This document shows, in pieces, positions 26,497-33,729 of a DNA stretch of 33,729 nucleotides. Made by a program: the position numbers and the translations under genes. Numbering within the stretch: the first letter of the stretch is position 1; the number at the start of each line of letters is the position of its first letter. Source of the stretch: Pseudomonadota bacterium (GTDB lineage: Bacteria; Pseudomonadota; Gammaproteobacteria; Burkholderiales; Burkholderiaceae_E); the NCBI GenBank assembly GCA_023388075.1, contig JAEWGX010000137.1, forward strand, positions 1-33,729, read 5' to 3'. The notes under the pieces were generated by a model, which was not told the DNA's origin, searched no databases, and was given only the letters and a program-made list of their open reading frames with translations.

Positions 26497-27102
26497 TCAG
26501 GGATTGCGAGCGGGTGGCGCATGCTTGCCGGGCGACCAGCCGACGGGGCCGATCGCGCGTTCGGCCACGTCGACCGCCCGGGCTTCCAGCTCGGTGGCCA
26601 TCGTGTCGTTCCATCGGTTCAGGTAGCCGAAGAGCGCGATGGTCGCCACGATCTCGACGACCTGGCCTTCGTCGAAATGCCGCTTCAGCTCCGCGAAATC
26701 CGCTTCGCTCGCCTCGTTGGGCACCAGCGCGGCCCGGTACCCGAGGCGCAGCGCGGCGCGCTCGGCATCCGAGAACAGCGGACTGGTCTCGAAGTCCCAC
26801 ACCGCCTGGATCTTCTCGTCCGACGCCTCGTAGATGCTGGAGAGATTGGTCATGTGGGCCTGGCAGTACGTGCAGCCGCTTGCCTGACTGGTGACCAGGC
26901 TCACCAGCATCTTGAGCTCCTCGGGGACAGTCCCTTCGTAGAGCACGGCGCGATTCAGGTCCATGAACGCCTCGGCGATCGCCGGCCGGCGGGCCATGGT
27001 GAGGATGCTGTTGGGCACGAAGCCGCGGGTGCTCTGGTAGTGCTCGAAGCGTTCGCGGAACTGAGGCGTGGCGTCCCAGGGCAGGGGGTCCAGGTGAGGC
27101 AT
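26497..27102 (-). CDS. AhpD-like/carboxymuconolactone decarboxylase family protein
   Basis: This 201-aa protein has the AhpD-like fold. The redox motif Cys77-x-x-Cys80 with His83 (SGCTYCQAH) is the alkylhydroperoxidase signature, preceded by LKMLVSLVTSQ and followed by FAELKRHFDEGQVVEIVATIALFGYLNRWND, a second family mark. Members reduce peroxides through the Cys pair or act as disulfide-redox enzymes; the true partner is unknown. The ATG at 27102 has a strong AAGGAG Shine-Dalgarno. It sits between hutU (16 bases upstream) and hutG (66 bases downstream), so it is probably cotranscribed with histidine-degradation genes, which is not the usual hut content. Confidence 0.92.
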   Translation of the reverse strand: MPHLDPLPWDATPQFRERFEHYQSTRGFVPNSILTMARRPAIAEAFMDLNRAVLYEGTVPEELKMLVSLVTSQASGCTYCQAHMTNLSSIYEASDEKIQAVWDFETSPLFSDAERAALRLGYRAALVPNEASEADFAELKRHFDEGQVVEIVATIALFGYLNRWNDTMATELEARAVDVAERAIGPVGWSPGKHAPPARNP

Positions 27103-27118
27103 CGGGCAGGTATCTCCT

Positions 27119-28813
27119 TTACTGATGCGGAATCATGGGCAGGTCGAGGCCGCTTTCGCGGGCGCAGGCGATCGCGTCCTCGTAGCCGGCGTCGGCATGA
27201 CGCATCACGCCGCTGGCCGGGTCGTTCCACAGCACCCGCTCGATGCGGCGCGCCGCGGCGCTGGTGCCGTCACAGACGATGACGACGCCGGCGTGCTGCG
27301 AGTAGCCGATGCCGACGCCGCCGCCATGGTGGATCGACACCCAGGTGGCGCCACCGGCCACGTTGAGCATCGCGTTGAGCAGCGGCCAGTCGGCGACCGC
27401 ATCGGTGCCGTCGGCCATGGCCTCGGTCTCGCGGTTGGGACTCGCGACCGAGCCGGTGTCGAGGTGGTCTCGCCCGATCACGATCGGCGCCTCCAGCTCG
27501 CCGGTGCGCACCATCTCGTTGAAGGCGAGCCCGGCGAGGTGGCGCTGGCCGAGCCCCAGCCAGCAGATCCGCGCCGGCAGCCCCTGGAAGGCGATCCGGT
27601 CGCGCGCCTGGTCGAGCCAGCGGTGCAGCGGGCGGTCGTCGGGGAAGAGCTCCTTCACCTTCGCGTCGGTGCGATAGATGTCCTCGGGATTGCCGGAAAG
27701 GGCCACCCAGCGGAAGGGTCCGCGGCCGCGGCAGAAGAGCGGCCGGATGCAGGCCGGCACGAAGCCCGGATAGGCGAAGGCGTCCTTCTCGCCGGCGTCG
27801 AAGGCGACCTGGCGCAGGTTGTTGCCGTAGTCGATGACCGGCACGCCCATCCGGTGATAGGCGAGCATCGCGCCGACGTGGCGGGCCGCGGACTGCCGGG
27901 CGTCGGCGACCAGCCGCGCGCGGGTCGCCTCGTCGCCGGACTCGCGCGCGGCCAGCCACTCATCAACCGTCCAGCCGGCCGGGAGGTAGCCGTTCACCAG
28001 GTCGTGCGCGCTGGTCTGGTCGGTCACCGCGTCCGGCCGGATGCCGCGGGCCAGGTACTGCGGCATCAGCTCGGTCACGTTGCCCCGGATGCCGACCGAG
28101 ACGGCCTGGCCGCGCCCGTGGGCCTCGGCGATGATGGCGAGCGCCTCGTCGATGTCGGCGGCCTGGTGGTCCAGGTAGCGCGTGCGCAGCCGCATGTCGA
28201 TGCGCGACTGCTGGCACTCGACCGCGATGCAGGACGCGCCCGCCAGGACCGCGGCGAGCGGCTGGGCGCCGCCCATGCCGCCGAGCCCGGCGGTCAGGAT
28301 CCAGCGGCCGCTCCAGTCGCCGCCGAAATGCCGGCGCCCGAGCTCGACGAAGGTTTCGTAGGTGCCCTGCACGATGCCCTGCGACCCGATGTAGATCCAG
28401 GATCCGGCGGTCATCTGGCCGTACATCATCAGGCCCTTGCGGTCGAGCTCGTGGAAGTGCTCCCAGCTCGCCCACTTGCCGACCAGGTTGGAGTTGGCGA
28501 TCAGCACCCGCGGCGCGTCAGGGTGGGTCTTGAAGACGCCGACCGGCTTGCCCGACTGGATCAGCAGGCTCTCGTTGTCACCGAGACGCTTCAGCGCGGC
28601 GACGATCGCCTCGAAGCACTCCCAGTTCCGGGCGGCCTTGCCGATGCCGCCGTAGACCACGAGCTCCGCCGGGTTCTCGGCAACCTCCGGATCGAGGTTG
28701 TTCATGAGCATCCGCAGCGGCGCCTCGGTGAGCCAGCTGCGCGCGCTGAGCCGGTTGCCGCGGGGCGCCCGGACGGTGCGGGCGAGGCTCGATCCTGGTG
28801 TCGGGGCGTTCAT
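27119..28813 (-). CDS. hutU: Urocanate hydratase (HutU)
   Basis: HutU adds water to urocanate to give imidazolonepropionate, the second step of histidine breakdown, with a tightly bound NAD. The 564-aa protein is full length and holds the urocanase signature FQGLPARICW with the active Cys near 417, the NAD-binding TAGLGGMGGAQPLA, the GQMTAGSWIYIGSQGIVQGTYE block, and SIHHGGGVGIGYSQHAG. The ATG at 28813 has a GGAGG Shine-Dalgarno; the frame continues to an ATG at 28885 without family likeness. It heads a minus-strand run hutU, ahpD-like, hutG and is divergent from an ABC transporter operon across a 155-base spacer. Confidence 0.97.
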   Translation of the reverse strand: MNAPTPGSSLARTVRAPRGNRLSARSWLTEAPLRMLMNNLDPEVAENPAELVVYGGIGKAARNWECFEAIVAALKRLGDNESLLIQSGKPVGVFKTHPDAPRVLIANSNLVGKWASWEHFHELDRKGLMMYGQMTAGSWIYIGSQGIVQGTYETFVELGRRHFGGDWSGRWILTAGLGGMGGAQPLAAVLAGASCIAVECQQSRIDMRLRTRYLDHQAADIDEALAIIAEAHGRGQAVSVGIRGNVTELMPQYLARGIRPDAVTDQTSAHDLVNGYLPAGWTVDEWLAARESGDEATRARLVADARQSAARHVGAMLAYHRMGVPVIDYGNNLRQVAFDAGEKDAFAYPGFVPACIRPLFCRGRGPFRWVALSGNPEDIYRTDAKVKELFPDDRPLHRWLDQARDRIAFQGLPARICWLGLGQRHLAGLAFNEMVRTGELEAPIVIGRDHLDTGSVASPNRETEAMADGTDAVADWPLLNAMLNVAGGATWVSIHHGGGVGIGYSQHAGVVIVCDGTSAAARRIERVLWNDPASGVMRHADAGYEDAIACARESGLDLPMIPHQ

Positions 28814-28907
28814 CCGGGTTCCTCCATGGAGCGGGCTGCCCGCGGCCGGGCGAGGCCCGGCGGCACGCCCGCGAGAGAGATCCATGGTAACTGCGGCGAC
28901 GGATATG

Positions 28908-28917
28908 AATGTACATT
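28908..28917. promoter_or_regulatory. 10-bp perfect dyad in the hutU-ABC divergent spacer
   Basis: AATGTACATT is a perfect palindrome in the only AT-rich stretch of the spacer, also framed by TGAA and TTCA. A TGTACA core is of the kind bound by GntR/HutC-type repressors of hut genes, but no hutC gene is in the window. It lies 95 bases before hutU and 51 bases before the binding-protein gene, so it could serve either direction. Confidence 0.4.
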
Positions 28918-28968
28918 TCAGTCACTGCACCCCGTCCTTCGCCCAGACAACTTCGCAGGGAGAGCTCG

Positions 28969-29922
28969 ATGAAAACCGCATTCATGGCGGCTGCCGCCGC
29001 GTCGCTCGTGGCGCTCGCGGCGCCCGCGCAGTCCCAGTCGACCAAGGTCGCGATCGGCATCTCCGGCTGGACCGGGTTCGCGCCGCTCACGCTCGCGAAG
29101 GAAGTCGGCCTGTTCGAGAAGAACGGGTTGGACGTCACGCTGAAGAAGGTGCCGCAGAAGGACCGCCACCTTGCGCTTGCCTCCGGCGACATCCAGTGCG
29201 CGGCCACCACGGTGGAGACCTGGGTGGTGTGGAACGCCGCCGGGGTGGCCAGCCGCCAGCTCTTCCAGCTGGACAAGAGCTACGGGGCGGACGGCATGGT
29301 GGTGCGCAACGACATCAAGAAGATCGCGGATCTGAAGGGCAAGACCGTCGCGGCCTCCGCGCCCGGCACCGCCCCCTACTTCACCATGGCCTGGTTCCTC
29401 AAGAAGAACGGCCTGTCGGTCAAGGACGTCAAGGTGGTGAACATGGAGCCGAACCCCGCGGCGCAGGCCTTCGTGGCCGGGCAGAGCGGGATCGACGCGG
29501 CGATGACCTACGAGCCCTACCTCTCGCTCGTGCGGGACAAGCCGGAGGCGGGCCACATCATCGCCACCACGCTCGACTATCCGATGATCATGGACTCGGT
29601 CGGTTGCACGCCCAAGTTCCTGGAGGCGAACCCGAAGGCCGCCAAGGCGCTGGCCGAGAGCTACTTCCAGGCGCTGGACTACATCGAGGCCAACAAGGAC
29701 AAGGCCTACGAGATCATGGGCGCCGACGTGAAGCAGTCGGGCGCCCAGTTCGGCAAGTCGGCTTCATACCTGCGCTGGCAGGGCCGCGACGCGAACCGGA
29801 AGTTCTTCTCCGGCGAGCTCCAGGCCTTCTCGAAGGAGGCGGCGGACCTGCTGCTGGAGGCCGGCATCATCAAGAAGATCCCGGACATCGACGCCATCAT
29901 CGATACCTCGGTAGTCAAGTGA
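28969..29922 (+). CDS. Ssu/Tau/Nrt-type ABC transporter substrate-binding protein
   Basis: This 317-aa periplasmic protein has a Sec signal (MKTAFMAAAAASLVALAAPAQ) and the NMT1/SsuA/TauA/NrtA-like binding fold. Marks are VAIGISGWTGFAPLTLAKEVGLFEKNG, then VTLKKV, LASGDIQCAATTVET, GKTVAASAPGTAPYF and AAMTYEPYLSL. It captures a small ligand; the family includes binders of sulfonates, nitrate, pyrimidine precursors and others. The ATG at 28969 has AGGGAGAG upstream. Permease and ATPase genes follow on the same strand, and hutU is divergent, so a histidine- or urocanate-related ligand is possible but not shown by sequence. Confidence 0.92.
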   Translation: MKTAFMAAAAASLVALAAPAQSQSTKVAIGISGWTGFAPLTLAKEVGLFEKNGLDVTLKKVPQKDRHLALASGDIQCAATTVETWVVWNAAGVASRQLFQLDKSYGADGMVVRNDIKKIADLKGKTVAASAPGTAPYFTMAWFLKKNGLSVKDVKVVNMEPNPAAQAFVAGQSGIDAAMTYEPYLSLVRDKPEAGHIIATTLDYPMIMDSVGCTPKFLEANPKAAKALAESYFQALDYIEANKDKAYEIMGADVKQSGAQFGKSASYLRWQGRDANRKFFSGELQAFSKEAADLLLEAGIIKKIPDIDAIIDTSVVK

Positions 29923-29924
29923 CG

Positions 29925-29938
29925 CAGGTGCTCACCTG
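29925..29938 (+). other. Hairpin after the binding-protein gene
   Basis: CAGGTG (29925-29930) and CACCTG (29933-29938) form a short stem two bases after the binding-protein stop. It stands next to a second, longer hairpin in the same 54-base spacer. Confidence 0.4.
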
Positions 29939-29940
29939 AT

Positions 29941-29962
29941 GCGACGGCAGGAGCTCCGTCGC
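29941..29962 (+). other. Second hairpin before the permease gene
   Basis: GCGACGG (29941-29947) and CCGTCGC (29956-29962) form a perfect 7-bp stem; the 8-base loop is CAGGAGCT, which itself contains an AGGAG. The permease GTG is 14 bases further on, so the loop could hold or hide a ribosome-like site. Confidence 0.5.
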
Positions 29963-29976
29963 CCGGAGGCCGGCCG

Positions 29977-30753
29977 GTGAGGCCGCTGCAACCGGTCGGC
30001 CCGGCCGCGCGAATCAGCCTCGGCATCTCGTTCTTCGTCCTCTTCGTCGGCGGCTGGGCGTTCGCGACCCTGGGCGGCTTCGTTTCGCCCACCTTCCTCG
30101 CGGACCCGCTCACCATGCTGCGGGACGGCTGGGACCTGCTGGCGGTCCACGGCTTCCTCGCCGACATCTGGATCACCATCGTGCGGGTGGTCGGCGGCTT
30201 CCTGATGGCCTCGGTGATCGCAGTCCCGCTCGGCGTCCTGATGGGGGCGTACAAGCCGATCGAGGCCTTCTTCGAGCCCTTCGTGTCGTTCGCCCGCTAT
30301 CTGCCCGCCTCGGCCTTCATCCCGCTGCTGATCCTCTGGGCGGGCATCGGCGAGCTGCAGAAGCTGCTGGTCATCTTCATCGGCACCTTCTTCCAGGTGG
30401 TGCTGATGGTGGCGGTGGTGGTCGGCAATACCCGGCGCGACCTGGTGGAGGCAGCCTACACGCTCGGGGCGAGCGACCGCTCGCTGGTCAACCGGGTGCT
30501 GCTGCCGAACTCCGGGCCTGAGATCGCGGAGATCCTGCGCCTGGTGCTGGGCTGGGCCTGGACCTACGTGATCGTCGCGGAGCTGATCGGCGCTTCCTCG
30601 GGCATCGGCCACATGATCACCGACAGCCAGTCCCTGCTCGCGACCGGGCAGATCATCTTCGGCATCATCGTGATCGGCCTGATCGGGCTGGTGACGGACT
30701 TCGCCTTCAAGTACGCGAACCAGCGGATGTTCTCCTGGGCGGTGATCCGCTGA
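29977..30753 (+). CDS. Ssu/Tau-type ABC transporter permease
   Basis: This 258-aa inner-membrane permease of the SsuC/TauC family has about six hydrophobic segments. The EAA loop that contacts the ATPase is VEAAYTLGASDRSLVNRVLLP. Other marks are VGGFLMASVIAVPLGVLMG and FARYLPASAFIPLLILWAGIG. The start is GTG at 29977 with CGGAGG upstream; no ATG is available at the N-terminus. Its stop overlaps the ATPase ATG by one base (TGATG). Confidence 0.94.
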   Translation: MRPLQPVGPAARISLGISFFVLFVGGWAFATLGGFVSPTFLADPLTMLRDGWDLLAVHGFLADIWITIVRVVGGFLMASVIAVPLGVLMGAYKPIEAFFEPFVSFARYLPASAFIPLLILWAGIGELQKLLVIFIGTFFQVVLMVAVVVGNTRRDLVEAAYTLGASDRSLVNRVLLPNSGPEIAEILRLVLGWAWTYVIVAELIGASSGIGHMITDSQSLLATGQIIFGIIVIGLIGLVTDFAFKYANQRMFSWAVIR

Positions 30754-31577
30754 TGGCCGGCGTCTCCATTGCCGACGTCTCCCGGGTGTTTCCGGCCGCG
30801 CGCCGCCAGCCCGAGACGGTGGCGCTGTCGCGCACGTGGCTCGAAGTGGCGGCCAATGACTTCGTCACCATCCTCGGGCCCTCGGGCTGCGGCAAGTCCA
30901 CGCTGCTGCGCATCGTCGCCGGGCTGGACAGCGCCACCACCGGCCGCGTGGCGATCGACGGCACGTCGGTGCGTGGCCCCGGGGCCGACCGGGGCATGGT
31001 GTTCCAGAGCTATACCCTGTTCCCCTGGCTGACCGTGCGCGAGAACATCGGCTTCGGCTTGCGGGAGAAGGGTGTCCCCGAGGCGCAACGAAAAGAGGTG
31101 AGTGATTACTTCATAGCGCAGGTCGGGCTGACCGGCTTCGAATCGCACTATCCGCGCATGCTCTCGGGCGGCATGCAACAGCGCACCGCGCTTGCCCGGG
31201 CGCTCGCCAACGACCCGAAGGTCCTGCTGATGGACGAGCCCTTCGGCGCGCTCGACCACCAGACCCGGGAGCTCATGCAGGAGTTGCTCCTGTCGATATG
31301 GGAGCGCCACAACAAGACGGTCCTCTTCGTGACCCACGACATCGACGAGGCCATCTTCATGGCGAATCGCGTGGTGGTGATGTCCGCCCGCCCGGGGCGG
31401 ATCAAGCACGAGGAGCGGATCGGCTTCGATCACCCGCGGGACTATCGGCTCAAGACCGACCCCCGCTTCACTGACCACAAGGCCCGCCTCACCGAGGAAA
31501 TCCGGGTGGAAACCCGGCGGGCGACCGAAGGCGGAAGCGGGATCCAGTCCGCGCCGCTCCCGCCGGTCGCCGCCTAG
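30753..31577 (+). CDS. Ssu/Tau-type ABC transporter ATP-binding protein
   Basis: This 274-aa ATPase powers the transporter. It has Walker A GPSGCGKST at about 42-50, the Q-loop GMVFQSYTLFPW, signature LSGGMQQRTALARAL, Walker B VLLMDEPFGALD, and the switch His in VTHDIDEAIFMANR. The form is that of SsuB/TauB/NrtD. A Gly/Ser/Pro tail of about 20 residues ends the protein. The ATG shares a base with the permease stop, so the two are coupled. An 83-base gap separates it from the convergent HtrA-like gene. Confidence 0.95.
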   Translation: MAGVSIADVSRVFPAARRQPETVALSRTWLEVAANDFVTILGPSGCGKSTLLRIVAGLDSATTGRVAIDGTSVRGPGADRGMVFQSYTLFPWLTVRENIGFGLREKGVPEAQRKEVSDYFIAQVGLTGFESHYPRMLSGGMQQRTALARALANDPKVLLMDEPFGALDHQTRELMQELLLSIWERHNKTVLFVTHDIDEAIFMANRVVVMSARPGRIKHEERIGFDHPRDYRLKTDPRFTDHKARLTEEIRVETRRATEGGSGIQSAPLPPVAA

Positions 31578-31629
31578 GGCGCGAGCGGCGAATGACCTGC
31601 CTGCCGCGCGCCGGCGCCGTGCGAGCGCG

Positions 31630-31655
31630 GCGGAGGGCGGCGGAGGGCGGCGGTG
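31630..31655. repeat. Short GGCGGAGGGC-type direct repeat
   Basis: CGGAGGGCGG occurs twice in a row (31631-31640 and 31641-31650), followed by a partial copy, in the 83-base gap between the convergent ABC ATPase and HtrA-like genes. It may be only slippage in GC-rich spacer DNA. Confidence 0.6.
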
Positions 31656-31660
31656 CGGCC

Positions 31661-32857
31661 CTACACGCCCTTCGGCTTGCGCAGGGTGGCCATCCGGTCG
31701 GCGGACTTGACCGCCACTTCCTGGACGTCGCCGGACTTCAGGACACGCAGCGGCACCGTGACGCCGGCCGGGCCCAGCTTCCAGACGTAACGGTAGAAGT
31801 CCGGCTGGTTCGTGACGGTTTCGCTGCCCACGCCGACGATGACGTCGCCGGCCATGAGCCCGGCGCGGTCCGCGGGGCCATCCTTGGCCACCTTGGCGAC
31901 GATCAGGTTGCCCTGCACCACCTCGGTGGTGATCCCCAGCCAGGGCTGCGCCGGGCCGCTGCGCCGCCCGTTGGCGCGCAGGTCGGCCAGGATCGGCTTC
32001 AGCAGGTTGACCGGCACGAACAGATTGCCCGGGACGCCGCGACGCTCGCGGGCGGCGTCGTTCACCAGGAGCGAACCGACGCCAACCAGCCGTCCGTCCC
32101 GGCCGAACAGCGCGGCACCGCTCCAGTTGTTGACCGGGGGAAAGGTGAAGATCGCGTTCTCCAGCAGGTATTCCCAGCCTCCCGCGAACGGCTTGCGCGA
32201 CACCACGGTGAGCTCGGTGGGCGCCGGCTCTCCGTGCCCCAGGGTGAGCACCGGCTGCATGGCTTCGATCGCATCGGAGTCGCCAAGCTCGATCGGTCGG
32301 GCATCCTCCAGCGGCAACGCGGTCTGCACCAGGCCGAGGCCGGACTGGTGGTCGTAGCCTGCCACGCTGCCGGGAATGCGCCTGCCGGAGGCGGTGGTCA
32401 CCAGCACTTCGTCGGCCTCGATCAGCAGGTAGCCGATCGTGAGCACGGTGCTCGAGTCGAGCAGCACCCCCGTGCCGACCCGCCGCGGGCCGAGCGATTC
32501 GGCGCTCTGGGCGTCTCCCGGCACCCTGGCCTCCACCCGCACCACCGTGTCCAGCAGCACCGTGGCGAGCTCCCGGATGGGTTCACCGGCTCGCCGGGGC
32601 GTGGCTGGCCGGATAGCCGGCGGCACCGGGTGAAACGGTACTACCGACGGTCCGGGCGGGGAGGGCGACTGGGCGGCCGCCGGGGACGCACCGCCCAGGA
32701 GGGCGAGCGCGAGACCGAGCGTCGCGGCGCCGAGCGCGGCGGAAGCCGGCCGGCGAGCCGAAGGCGGCTCGATCGCGCTATCGGCCACGCGGCCCGGCAT
32801 GCGGGGGGAAAACGGACGCGCAGCGATGGCCCGCGGCCGGAACGAAAGGCAGAACAT
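31661..32857 (-). CDS. HtrA/DegP-like trypsin-fold PDZ protein with degenerate catalytic triad
   Basis: This 398-aa protein has an N-terminal signal-like segment (ALGAATLGLALALLGGASPAAAQ, about 41-63), a Pro-rich linker, an S1C trypsin-like domain (about 92-295) and one PDZ domain (about 305-390, WLGITTEV, GPADRAGLMAGDVIVGVG). Aligned by eye to HtrA, the catalytic His of the TNxHV motif is Tyr143 (VLTIGYLL), the Asp of the DxAVL motif is Gly173 (QSGLGLV), and the GNSGGP Ser remains as Ser246 (NWSGAAL). It should therefore bind peptides but not cleave them. The ATG at 32857 has GGGAGAA upstream; ATG at 32800 would give a more usual signal peptide, and upstream ATGs at 32926 and 33010 reach the tRNA promoter. 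Confidence 0.88.
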   Translation of the reverse strand: MFCLSFRPRAIAARPFSPRMPGRVADSAIEPPSARRPASAALGAATLGLALALLGGASPAAAQSPSPPGPSVVPFHPVPPAIRPATPRRAGEPIRELATVLLDTVVRVEARVPGDAQSAESLGPRRVGTGVLLDSSTVLTIGYLLIEADEVLVTTASGRRIPGSVAGYDHQSGLGLVQTALPLEDARPIELGDSDAIEAMQPVLTLGHGEPAPTELTVVSRKPFAGGWEYLLENAIFTFPPVNNWSGAALFGRDGRLVGVGSLLVNDAARERRGVPGNLFVPVNLLKPILADLRANGRRSGPAQPWLGITTEVVQGNLIVAKVAKDGPADRAGLMAGDVIVGVGSETVTNQPDFYRYVWKLGPAGVTVPLRVLKSGDVQEVAVKSADRMATLRKPKGV

Positions 32858-32984
32858 CGCTGCTTCTCCCGAGACGGATGGCGATCCGATCGCGCAATTA
32901 TCGGTCCCGCCACCCGGATTGCCCATGGCCTGGAAGCGACGTGGCCCGGGGCGCCACGTGTGCGCCGGAGCCGGCGCCGGCCGT

Positions 32985-33013
32985 TTGACACCCAGTCGGG
33001 CGCGGGCCATAAT
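32985..33013 (+). promoter_or_regulatory. Sigma-70 promoter of the tRNA-tuf operon
   Basis: A perfect -35 TTGACA (32985-32990) and a -10 CATAAT (33008-33013; one mismatch to TATAAT) are separated by exactly 17 bases. The expected start site is around 33019-33021, just before tRNA-Tyr. This is one of the few consensus-like promoters visible in the window and fits a highly expressed stable-RNA operon. Confidence 0.85.
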
Positions 33014-33025
33014 TTGCGGTTCCCT

Positions 33026-33111
33026 GGAGGGGTGCCCGAGTGGTTAAAGGGGGCAGACTGTAAATCTGTTGGCTCACGCCTACGTTGGTTCGAATCCAAC
33101 CTCCTCCACCA
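33026..33111 (+). tRNA. tRNA-Tyr (anticodon GTA)
   Basis: The acceptor stem GGAGGGG pairs with CTCCTCC, followed by discriminator A and an encoded CCA. The anticodon loop holds GTA at 33060-33062, a long variable arm (class II) follows, and the T loop is GGTTCGAATCC. At 86 bases it has normal length. It is the first RNA of the tRNA-tuf operon. Confidence 0.97.
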
Positions 33112-33205
33112 GAGGCATCCCGCGCCGGGGCATCTTCGGAGGCTCTTGCGGGGTGGCGAACCTGGGGGGTGCAGTGACCCCGGAATGGACCAGCGGGGCA
33201 GCGAC

Positions 33206-33279
33206 GCGGGTGTAGCTCAATGGTAGAGCAGAAGCCTTCCAAGCTTATGACGAGGGTTCGATTCCCTTCACCCGCTCCA
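33206..33279 (+). tRNA. tRNA-Gly (anticodon TCC)
   Basis: The acceptor stem GCGGGTG pairs with CACCCGC, followed by T and an encoded CCA. The anticodon loop CTTCCAA holds TCC at 33238-33240, and the T arm has GGTTCGATTCC. It is 74 bases long and lies 94 bases after tRNA-Tyr, on the same transcript. Confidence 0.97.
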
Positions 33280-33326
33280 GTGCCTCCGAAGGAAGTGCCG
33301 CGCGTTGCGTGGCGACCAGGTTTTCA

Positions 33327-33401
<75 letters not shown>

Positions 33402-33452
33402 GTTTGAAGTTTCTCTCCAGTTCTCTAGACCCGTCGGCAGGAGTCCCGGATC

Positions 33453-33729
33453 ATGGCAAAAGGCAAGTTTGAGCGTACGAAGCCGCACGTGAACGTGGGC
33501 ACGATTGGTCACGTGGACCACGGCAAGACGACGCTGACGGCGGCGATCACGACGGTGCTGAGCAGGCAGTTTGGTGGCGAGGCGCGGGGTTACGATCAGA
33601 TTGACAACGCGCCGGAGGAGAAGGCGCGTGGGATCACGATCAACACGTCGCACGTGGAGTACGAGACGAAGACGCGGCACTACGCGCACGTGGACTGCCC
33701 GGGTCACGCGGACTACGTGAAGAACATGA
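33453..33729 (+). CDS. tuf: Elongation factor Tu, N-terminal part cut by window edge
   Basis: EF-Tu carries aminoacyl-tRNA to the ribosome using GTP. The visible 92 residues begin MAKGKFERTKPHVNVGTIGH and include the G1 loop GHVDHGKT, the switch I region EKARGITIN, and the G3 motif DCPGHADYVKN. The ATG at 33453 has AGGAG eight to ten bases upstream. The frame is open to the window end. Codon choice is narrower and less GC-extreme than in neighbouring genes, as expected for a highly expressed gene. It is cotranscribed with the three tRNA genes. Confidence 0.98.
   Translation, partial: MAKGKFERTKPHVNVGTIGHVDHGKTTLTAAITTVLSRQFGGEARGYDQIDNAPEEKARGITINTSHVEYETKTRHYAHVDCPGHADYVKNM

Noticed and set aside
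31578..31660. A terminator between the ABC ATPase and the HtrA-like gene
   Set aside because: Only a short GC-rich direct repeat is present; I see no convincing stem followed by T residues.
32858..33010. A longer HtrA-like protein starting at 33010
   Set aside because: It would run across the tRNA promoter and lacks a ribosome site; the ATG at 32857 has one.

Overview
This window is high-GC bacterial DNA, most likely from a betaproteobacterium (Burkholderiales-like). The best taxonomic clue is the right end. There a tRNA-Tyr/Gly/Thr operon leads into a tuf gene whose N-terminus (MAKGKFERTKPHVNVGTIGH) is of beta/gammaproteobacterial type. The gene mix of TRAP, Liv-type and Ssu/Tau-type transporters, LysR and LuxR regulators and a split hut pathway fits the same group. 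Genes are tightly packed. No intergenic gap exceeds about 185 bases, and I see no insertion sequence, prophage or CRISPR array.

Left part (1-14168). The start of a minus-strand hutF-like gene lies at the window edge and diverges from hutI. hutI is followed 7 bases later by glgC and then glgA, whose TTG start overlaps the glgC stop. A small flavin-fold (pyridoxamine oxidase-like) gene, a divergent LysR regulator and an unrecognised 201-aa protein follow. A minus-strand glycogen breakdown operon then reads glgP-glgX-malQ, continued by a carboxymuconolactone-decarboxylase-like gene and a 3-hydroxyisobutyrate-dehydrogenase-like gene. Together these cover glycogen synthesis (glgC, glgA) and mobilisation (glgP, glgX, malQ). 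The branching enzyme glgB is absent from the window.

Middle part (14307-22239). A five-gene minus-strand operon encodes an amidase-signature hydrolase, a Tat-like substrate-binding protein, a LivH/UrtB-like permease, a fused LivM-LivG (UrtC-UrtD-like) permease-ATPase and a LivF/UrtE-like ATPase. A LuxR-type regulator is transcribed divergently, and the shared promoter region holds a perfect 20-bp dyad. This looks like a self-contained amide or urea-like uptake-and-hydrolysis module under a dedicated regulator. It is the best candidate here for a little-described system. A dienelactone-hydrolase-family exported protein follows.

Right part (22302-33729). A minus-strand run reads hutU, an AhpD-like gene, hutG, then a TRAP transporter dctP-dctQ-dctM whose DctM has a repeated Pro/Gly tail. 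Divergent from hutU is a plus-strand Ssu/Tau-type ABC transporter (binding protein, permease, ATPase). hutF, hutU, hutI and hutG together imply the five-step histidine route through N-formylglutamate. hutH is not in the window, and the hut genes are split into two blocks about 24 kb apart. Next is an HtrA-like PDZ protein that has lost the catalytic His and Asp. The window ends with the tRNA-tuf operon, preceded by a near-consensus sigma-70 promoter.
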